Shown here: positions 58,513 to 64,000 of the stretch, piece by piece
Layout: each line of letters begins with the position of its first letter
Position numbering within the stretch: the first letter of the stretch is position 1
Assembly: GCF_041740695.1 (NCBI RefSeq)
Contig: NZ_JBGSLK010000134.1
Coordinates: 124,001-188,000 of the forward strand
Reading direction: 5' to 3'
Length of the DNA stretch: 64,000 nucleotides
Source of the DNA: Haliscomenobacter sp041740695
GTDB lineage: Bacteria > Bacteroidota > Bacteroidia > Chitinophagales > Saprospiraceae
The notes under the pieces: model-generated
The model's input: the letters and a program-made list of their open reading frames with translations, nothing else
Databases searched by the model: none
What the model was told of the DNA's origin: nothing
Made by a program: the position numbers and the translations under genes

Positions 58513-60960
58513 ATGTCGAAATCAAAGTACAACCCACTGTGGATGAGTTTGGCCCTGGGCCTGTTGCTGAGTAGCTGTAATACTACAAAGTTTTTGGATG
58601 TTGATCAATTTCTGCTGAAAAAAAACCAGCTGCTGATCCACGAGGAAGAAAAAATTGCCAACAAAGGTACGCTCACCTACGAGATGGAAACCTTGTACAA
58701 ACAAAAGCCCAACAGCAACTTATTCTTTGTGTTTCCTCGGGAATGGTTTTGGTTCAAAACGAATGAACCCGGCGATACCTCGGGATTTGACCGTTGGCAA
58801 CGACGGGTATTGAGTGAAGTTCCCGCTATTTTTGATGAAAAACTGTGCAACGAAACGGAAACGGCCATCGAGGACTACCTCAAAAACAAGGGCTATTTTA
58901 ATTCAGAAGCGATTTATGAGGAGGTGCTGCGCAAAAAAAAGGCCTGGGTAACTTACCACGTTTACCCTAAAAAACGCACGTACATTGATACGCTCATTTA
59001 CCATTCTTCGGATCGTACGGTGGACTCCATTTTACAATCCCTCAAGCGCGAAAGCCTGCTTAGAAGTGGTGAACCCCTCGACAGCCGCCTGTACGACCAG
59101 GAAAAAGAACGCATTGCCCTGTACATGCGCAATCAGGGTTACGCCAATTTTTTGTCTAACTATGTGGCCCAATTGACCGCAGATACCAGCAACAAAAAGA
59201 ATGGTGCCCTGGTCACCCTGGAAGTCCTTCCACCGCTAGAAGACAGTGTCCATCAATCGTTTAAAGTGGGGAAAATCGTAGTTTTTCCCTACTACTCCCC
59301 AGAGCAGGAATCGCCTTACCACCCCATGGAAGATACGCTCATCCAGGGGCTCATTTTTAGGAATGAACCGGATAGTAGTTTGTATTTTCGGAGTACCGTT
59401 TTGGTGGATGCCGTAAAAGCTCGGGTTGGTTTGCCATTTAGGCAGACCGATCTGGAAACAACCCAGCGCGAATTGGCGGCCAGCGGGGTATTCAAATTTG
59501 TGCGCATCAAACAGCTCCAGAATGCGGAAGACCCCACTTTGTTGGACATCTGGATTTTCTTGACGCCTAATCCAAAATTGGAAATGGGTGCCGACTTTGA
59601 GGTTAGTCTTACCAACCGGGCCACCCAACTCCAAAACCTGAACTTGATCGGCTTTTCGCTGCGCCCTTCAGTACGCAACCGCAATATTTTTAAAGGTGCT
59701 GAAACCCTGGTGACCAGTTTAAGAGCCGGGGTTGAAATCAATCCGCTTGCCTCGAAGGAGCGTTTGTTCAATACCCTGGACATCGGGTTTCAAAACGACC
59801 TTTACCTGCCCAAATTCAAAGATTACCTGGGCATCTGGAAATTGGTAGACGATGTGACCAATAGCCAAAAAAAGCAACAATCGGGTGCCGGTTTGTACAA
59901 CTTATTGAAAGAAAATGCTTCCAGTAGATTTTCACTGGGCTATAGTTTCACCAAACTCATTGACTTTTACGACATCAGCATTTTTAACATGAACTACGGT
60001 TTCGAGTTCAAACAAAGCAAACAAAGAACTTATTCCATCACCAATTTTGCTGCCGAATACTTTAAATCTAAACTGACTCCCACTTTTATTGACGTCTTTA
60101 AAAACCCATTGTTGATCCGCAGTTTTGACCCGAGGTTTATCGTAAGTATATTGTTTCGGGAGATCAACTACGATTATGTGGGTAAAACCAATAGTCGGGG
60201 TGAAAACATCCAAACCGGAGTCAGTTTTGAAACAGCGGGCAGTGAATTGTCGGCCATCAACGGTATCACCAATGCCATCACTGGGAAAAAGGACACCTTT
60301 GAGATCGACAAAATTGATTTTGCCCAATATGCCCTGTTGGAAACTTCATTGAAATACTACCGTCAATTTACGCCCAAAACCACCCTGGCCGCCCGCCTGG
60401 GTTTTGGCATTGTGCGTCCTTTTGGTACGTCGGATGTGGTTCCTTTTATCAAACAGTTTAGCGCCGGAGGGCCCAACAGCATCCGGGCCTGGCCTGCGCG
60501 TGGACTTGGCCCCGGGGGCTTCATCGATACCACTACTTTTCAAAACTCAGGTGCCAACAAAAACCTGTACCTGGTCAATACGGGCGACCTCTGGCTGGAA
60601 GGCAACCTGGAGTACCGCTTCAACATCTATTGGTTGCTCAACGGGGCTTTCTTTTTGGATGCGGGCAATGTTTGGAACATCAAAAAAGACCCCAGTCGCC
60701 CGGGATCTCCTTTCTTTTTTACCGACCCCGATCGCCCTTCCGAAAACCCTGCTTTGGGGCAGTATGATGCTTTTTACAAACAAATCGCCATCGGTAGTGG
60801 CTTTGGGCTACGTTTGGACATCCGTTATTTTATCCTGCGCCTCGATTTGGGGATGAAAATCCGTTATCCTTACCGTTGGGATGGGGAGAACTTTTGGAAT
60901 CCACCGAGTCGCTGGTTCAAGCGGATGAATTTGAATTTGGGGCTGGGAATGCCGTTTTAA
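58513..60960 (+). CDS. tamL: Omp85-family lipoprotein TamL
   Basis: Outer-membrane assembly-type barrel of 815 aa. Lipobox LLLSSC with Cys22. POTRA-like modules occupy about residues 25-370 (KKRTYIDTLIYHSS; GLPFRQTDLETTQREL). The BamA/TamA-type barrel contains FSAGGPNSIRAWPARGLGPG, the equivalent of the conserved loop-6 region, and ends in LNLGLGMPF. Works with TamB in TamA-like roles; tamB is not next to it here. Confidence 0.88.
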   Translation: MSKSKYNPLWMSLALGLLLSSCNTTKFLDVDQFLLKKNQLLIHEEEKIANKGTLTYEMETLYKQKPNSNLFFVFPREWFWFKTNEPGDTSGFDRWQRRVLSEVPAIFDEKLCNETETAIEDYLKNKGYFNSEAIYEEVLRKKKAWVTYHVYPKKRTYIDTLIYHSSDRTVDSILQSLKRESLLRSGEPLDSRLYDQEKERIALYMRNQGYANFLSNYVAQLTADTSNKKNGALVTLEVLPPLEDSVHQSFKVGKIVVFPYYSPEQESPYHPMEDTLIQGLIFRNEPDSSLYFRSTVLVDAVKARVGLPFRQTDLETTQRELAASGVFKFVRIKQLQNAEDPTLLDIWIFLTPNPKLEMGADFEVSLTNRATQLQNLNLIGFSLRPSVRNRNIFKGAETLVTSLRAGVEINPLASKERLFNTLDIGFQNDLYLPKFKDYLGIWKLVDDVTNSQKKQQSGAGLYNLLKENASSRFSLGYSFTKLIDFYDISIFNMNYGFEFKQSKQRTYSITNFAAEYFKSKLTPTFIDVFKNPLLIRSFDPRFIVSILFREINYDYVGKTNSRGENIQTGVSFETAGSELSAINGITNAITGKKDTFEIDKIDFAQYALLETSLKYYRQFTPKTTLAARLGFGIVRPFGTSDVVPFIKQFSAGGPNSIRAWPARGLGPGGFIDTTTFQNSGANKNLYLVNTGDLWLEGNLEYRFNIYWLLNGAFFLDAGNVWNIKKDPSRPGSPFFFTDPDRPSENPALGQYDAFYKQIAIGSGFGLRLDIRYFILRLDLGMKIRYPYRWDGENFWNPPSRWFKRMNLNLGLGMPF

Positions 60961-61025
60961 TTGAAATGTCGCACGACACAGATAAATAAATACAACGAAT
61001 GAATTGGATTCGGCTTCGCCAAATC

Positions 61026-61165
61026 TTTTTAACACGACGACGCGACGGGACGACGACACGACGATCTTCGCGCTACGCGCTCAGTGTGTATACGACGCAA
61101 AGCGTCGTATTGAAGCGGTAGCTAATCCGTCGTGTCGTCGTCCCGTCGCGTCGTCGTGTTAAAAA
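61026..61165. repeat. Long inverted repeat with 38-bp perfect arms
   Basis: Arms 61026-61063 (begins TTTTTAACACGACGACGCGA) and 61128-61165 (ends CGCGTCGTCGTGTTAAAAA) are exact complements built from CGACG units. An inner palindrome ATACGACGCAAAGCGTCGTAT (61090-61110) sits in the loop. A GCAGC-gaa-GCTGC hairpin and CTGCGTAATGTGAGTTAC follow; the latter is also the right end of the 270-bp repeats. It separates convergent genes. Confidence 0.85.
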
Positions 61166-61220
61166 AAGCAGCGAAGCTGCTTTCTATCTGCGTAATGTGA
61201 GTTACTCCGGTTCATTTCAA

Positions 61221-62624
61221 CTAATTCTCCACCATGATCCCCGCAATTTTCCCCCCATTCAATTCTACCTCAATCGTTAAAGGAGAATCGGTAAATTGGA
61301 GCGTCAAGCCCTGTTCAGTAGCATTGATCGTCGCCAATTCCAGTTTTTTGACATTGCCACCCAATTTGGTCAAGACCTTCAAGTGTTGATCCATCGGAAA
61401 ATCTTCCTTGAAACCAGGCGCAAAATGGCTGTCCATCATCGCTTTGATTGCTGTTTCATCACCAGAACCAATGGCCAGCAAAAAACTTTTGGCCAAATCG
61501 TCGTACTGGGATTGACCAACAGGCACGGCTTTGGATGGGTCTTTGATGTTCAGCGCAGGTACAAAATCGGGCAGGATACAGGCCCGCGCACATTGAGTTG
61601 CCAATTCCTGGTATTCCCGCTTGGTCGCATTGGTCAGGAAGATCACGGTCAGGTCTTCATCGACGTAGCGCAGGAAGTCGCAAAAGTAAATACCATTGCC
61701 GCCATTGTGGGCAATCAAGGTCGTTTGGCGCGGAGTGGGAAAAATAGCCCAACCATAGCCGTAATAACTGCCCGCACCTTCCCCTTCTTCGATGTGGCGG
61801 CCATAATACTTGGCTTTGGCTTCCTTGCTCAGGATTTTTTCACCCAATAGCGCCTGATGCCATTTGTACAACTCTTCCACATTACTCAAGATGCCACCGT
61901 TGGCGCGCAGGTGCCAATAAGGTCCGTCGCTGGCCCAGTTTTTTTCATTGATCTTGCCCCAATTGCGTTCGCCACGGTAGCCAGTGGCCACATTGGCTGA
62001 TTTCCAGTCAGGTAGGACGTAACCCGTTTGAGTCATGCCCGCTGGTTTGAAGAGTTGTTTGTTGAGGAAGGCCTCATAGGGTTCTTTGGTCACTTGTTCC
62101 AGGATGATGCCCAGGAGACTGAAGCCCACGTTGGAGTATTCATAGGCTTTTCCTGGAATGAACAACAAGGGTTGGTTCATGGCGAGCTTGACAAATTCCT
62201 TAGTAGAGATACTGGTGTAATCGTCGCCAATGGCACCCGGAAAACCAGCGCTATGGGTAAGCAGGTGGTGCAGGGTAATGCCTTGCTTGTCGGCAGGAAC
62301 ATTCGGGAAATATTTGCTGATAGGGTCTTCAACTTTGAGTTTGCCCATCATTTCCAGTTTGAGGATGGCTGCCCCAGTGAATTGTTTGGTGACCGAACCG
62401 ACGCAAGAAATGGTTTGAGGCGTAAAGGCCGTTTTAGCCTCGCGGTCACTCAGGCCGTACCCTTTTTTGAACACCTGTCCTTTCCAGGCCACCAGCACAC
62501 TGCCACTAAAGTTATGTTGTTGGTTCAATTCGCTCAAGAAGCGGTCAATTTTGTCAAAAGCCGGGTTTTGCCCACTCAAATGGAAACAAAATAGGAGGAG
62601 TAGGGCTAAGAAATTAATTTTCAT
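61221..62624 (-). CDS. Secreted class-C beta-lactamase-fold serine hydrolase
   Basis: Protein of 467 aa. Signal peptide (FLALLLLFCFHLSG), then the penicillin-binding-like hydrolase fold: SVTK (Ser77/Lys80) in CVGSVTKQFTGAAIL, the Tyr motif YEYSNVGFSLLG, and HNGG in TLIAHNGGNGIYF. About 100 residues follow as a C-terminal lipocalin-like extension. Likely an esterase or peptidase acting in the periplasm; substrate unknown. Confidence 0.88.
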   Translation of the reverse strand: MKINFLALLLLFCFHLSGQNPAFDKIDRFLSELNQQHNFSGSVLVAWKGQVFKKGYGLSDREAKTAFTPQTISCVGSVTKQFTGAAILKLEMMGKLKVEDPISKYFPNVPADKQGITLHHLLTHSAGFPGAIGDDYTSISTKEFVKLAMNQPLLFIPGKAYEYSNVGFSLLGIILEQVTKEPYEAFLNKQLFKPAGMTQTGYVLPDWKSANVATGYRGERNWGKINEKNWASDGPYWHLRANGGILSNVEELYKWHQALLGEKILSKEAKAKYYGRHIEEGEGAGSYYGYGWAIFPTPRQTTLIAHNGGNGIYFCDFLRYVDEDLTVIFLTNATKREYQELATQCARACILPDFVPALNIKDPSKAVPVGQSQYDDLAKSFLLAIGSGDETAIKAMMDSHFAPGFKEDFPMDQHLKVLTKLGGNVKKLELATINATEQGLTLQFTDSPLTIEVELNGGKIAGIMVEN

Positions 62625-62767
62625 AAGGATTGATTTTTTGATTTCGATTCAAAATTGGCGGCTTTCCCCGTGTTTTTCTGGAGCTTTATGTGAAATGCCC
62701 TGGCTTTTATGTAAACGGGAAAGTGAAGTAGGAAAAAAGGGTCAATTTTGTGGCCTAAATCAATACG

Positions 62768-63859
62768 GTGAAAACACAGCAATCGAATTACTGGCTACTG
62801 CACCTGGCTTTTTGGCTGCTGTACATCCTGGTACAGTCGCTGGTGTACATGAATTTTTATGAATTTGAAACCATTAAGGTGATCAAAGAAACGGGGGAAG
62901 AAATTGTAGAACGCACCACCTTCCCGGCTACCTTTTTGATCTCCTTGTGGGTGCAATTGGTGGAATTGCCGGGTAAATTGCTAGCGGTTTACCTGCATTT
63001 GTGGATTTTGCTGGAGGGCTATTTGTTTCGGCAACGTTTTAGCCAATACTTTTTAGGCCTGGCATTGGTACTCTTGTTTGCCAATTTTATGCAAAGTTTT
63101 TTGCTGCTTTTTCTGCCCGTGCCCAGGTTCATGTACGACAACCAGGTACCCCAATTCATCACGGCTACACGCAGCCTGCAATACATCTTTACCTGCATCG
63201 CGGTGGTGGGTGTTACCGGGGCTTTGGAAGTTTTACGCCACTATTATCAGGAATTGACCCGGCGACAAGAAGTGGAAAAGCAACACATCGCGACTGAATT
63301 GCAATTGCTCAAAGCCCAGATTCATCCCCATTTTTTCTTCAATACCTTAAATTCGCTCTATGGACTGGCGCTGGAAAAATCAGAGCATACTCCGGCCAGC
63401 ATCCTGCGTTTGTCCGAATTGATGAACTTTGTGCTGTACGAAGCCAAGGCCAAAGATGTACCGCTGCAACGCGAAATGGAGATCATCGAAGATTACATCG
63501 CCCTGGAAAAATTGCGCTACGGCGAACGGGTGCAGGTCGCCATCAACAAAACGGGTTCCACGGCAGAGTGGAGAATCCCCGGCCTCTTGTTGTTGCCTTT
63601 TGTGGAAAATGCTTTTAAACATGGCGTATCGCCCGAAACGGGGCAAGCCTGGTTGAACATCAGCCTGCAAGCGGAGCCCAATCAAGTGAAATGGGTGGTG
63701 GAAAATAGCGTGGGCAGTTCAACCAACCCCAACCAGTCCCCCGGATTGGGACTAGAAAACGTACGCCGCCGCCTGGAACTCTTGTACCCCGCGCAACACC
63801 GCCTGGAAATACTGGAAGAAGAGGATGTTTTTATGGTTGTATTGGAACTCAAGCAATGA
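62768..63859 (+). CDS. LytS-type sensor histidine kinase
   Basis: Protein of 363 aa with a GTG start. Four membrane helices (WLLHLAFWLLYILVQSLVY; VQLVELPGKLLAVYLHLWIL; FLGLALVLLFANFMQSFLLL; TCIAVVGVTGALEVL) precede the phospho-acceptor motif LKAQIHPHFFFNTLNSLYGL. The ATPase ends with LPFVENAFKHG and GLGLENVRRRLELLYP. Its stop overlaps the next start (ATGA). Confidence 0.9.
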   Translation: MKTQQSNYWLLHLAFWLLYILVQSLVYMNFYEFETIKVIKETGEEIVERTTFPATFLISLWVQLVELPGKLLAVYLHLWILLEGYLFRQRFSQYFLGLALVLLFANFMQSFLLLFLPVPRFMYDNQVPQFITATRSLQYIFTCIAVVGVTGALEVLRHYYQELTRRQEVEKQHIATELQLLKAQIHPHFFFNTLNSLYGLALEKSEHTPASILRLSELMNFVLYEAKAKDVPLQREMEIIEDYIALEKLRYGERVQVAINKTGSTAEWRIPGLLLLPFVENAFKHGVSPETGQAWLNISLQAEPNQVKWVVENSVGSSTNPNQSPGLGLENVRRRLELLYPAQHRLEILEEEDVFMVVLELKQ

Positions 63860-64000
63860 AAAAAATTCGCTGTGTTATCGTTGAAGACGAAGCCATCGCG
63901 CGGCAGATTTTGGACAAATACCTGGCCGAACTGAGCGATTTTGAGTTGCTGGCCACCTTCGACAACCCGGTGCTGGCCCAAACTTATTTGCGGGAAAATG
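63856..64000 (+). CDS. Response regulator, probably LytTR type, cut by window end
   Basis: Only 48 residues are visible: KKIRCVIVEDEAIARQILDK, the receiver start with its acidic pair, then LSDFELLATFDNPVLAQTYL. The coupling to a LytS-type kinase predicts a LytTR output domain beyond the window. Confidence 0.85.
   Translation, partial: MKKIRCVIVEDEAIARQILDKYLAELSDFELLATFDNPVLAQTYLREN

Overview
The window looks like chromosome from a Bacteroidota bacterium, most likely of the Saprospiraceae (Haliscomenobacter-like; this assignment is inference). The evidence is lineage-typical. Large secreted proteins carry type IX secretion (T9SS) C-terminal domains and SprB repeats. There is a TamL-type outer-membrane lipoprotein and several LytS/LytTR two-component pairs. 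The ssrA tag begins with Gly rather than Ala. Promoters match the Bacteroidota form TTTG-N19/20-TAnnTTTG, and start codons lack a strong Shine-Dalgarno sequence. No rRNA, tRNA or CRISPR array was seen.

Layout. 0-8 kb: 5'-truncated trehalase, an OmpR-type two-component pair, a UspA-like/SulP operon preceded by an array of 11-bp direct repeats, a TPR histidine kinase and a ferredoxin. 8-20 kb: mutS, dapB, an EEP-family phosphatase/nuclease, a large T9SS cargo protein, a candidate small RNA and a LytS/LytTR pair. 19.6-31.5 kb: fabD, yqgE, a second OmpR-type pair facing a Cys-rich secreted protein across an 11-bp-repeat operator, purC, a LYS1-like dehydrogenase, an outer-membrane protein, an ARPP-1-like protein, ssrA (tmRNA), a TfoX-N protein and a family often labelled asparagine synthetase B. 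31.5-36 kb: a Y1 (IS200/RAYT-like) transposase with hairpins, leuS, and a PNPOx-like protein between two copies of a terminator. 36-43.3 kb: an accessory island with a VapBC-type pair, an unknown protein plus HNH nuclease pair, an orphan antitoxin with a truncated PIN gene, a membrane protein and an AT-rich 1079-aa nuclease-STAND protein that is a strong anti-phage candidate. 43.4-54.7 kb: a ~2000-aa SprB-repeat adhesin and a C39-peptidase ABC exporter with its HlyD partner, bracketed by two direct copies of a ~270-bp hairpin element. 54.8-57.5 kb: gene relics and AT-rich unknown genes. 57.7-64 kb: TrmH methyltransferase, TamL, a serine hydrolase, and a LytS/LytTR pair cut by the window end.

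How it fits together. Core genes (mutS, dapB, fabD, purC, leuS, ssrA) alternate with envelope and regulatory genes. Two OmpR-family systems each lie next to a promoter whose upstream region is an 11-bp-phased direct-repeat array, so both probably regulate their immediate neighbours. Intergenic spaces are rich in palindromic elements: at least three families, several apparently placed where they could act as terminators or supply promoter elements. The most interesting signals are the nuclease-STAND protein, the Cys-rich sensor/target/operator circuit at 21-24 kb, and the covarying 270-bp repeats around the export cassette.
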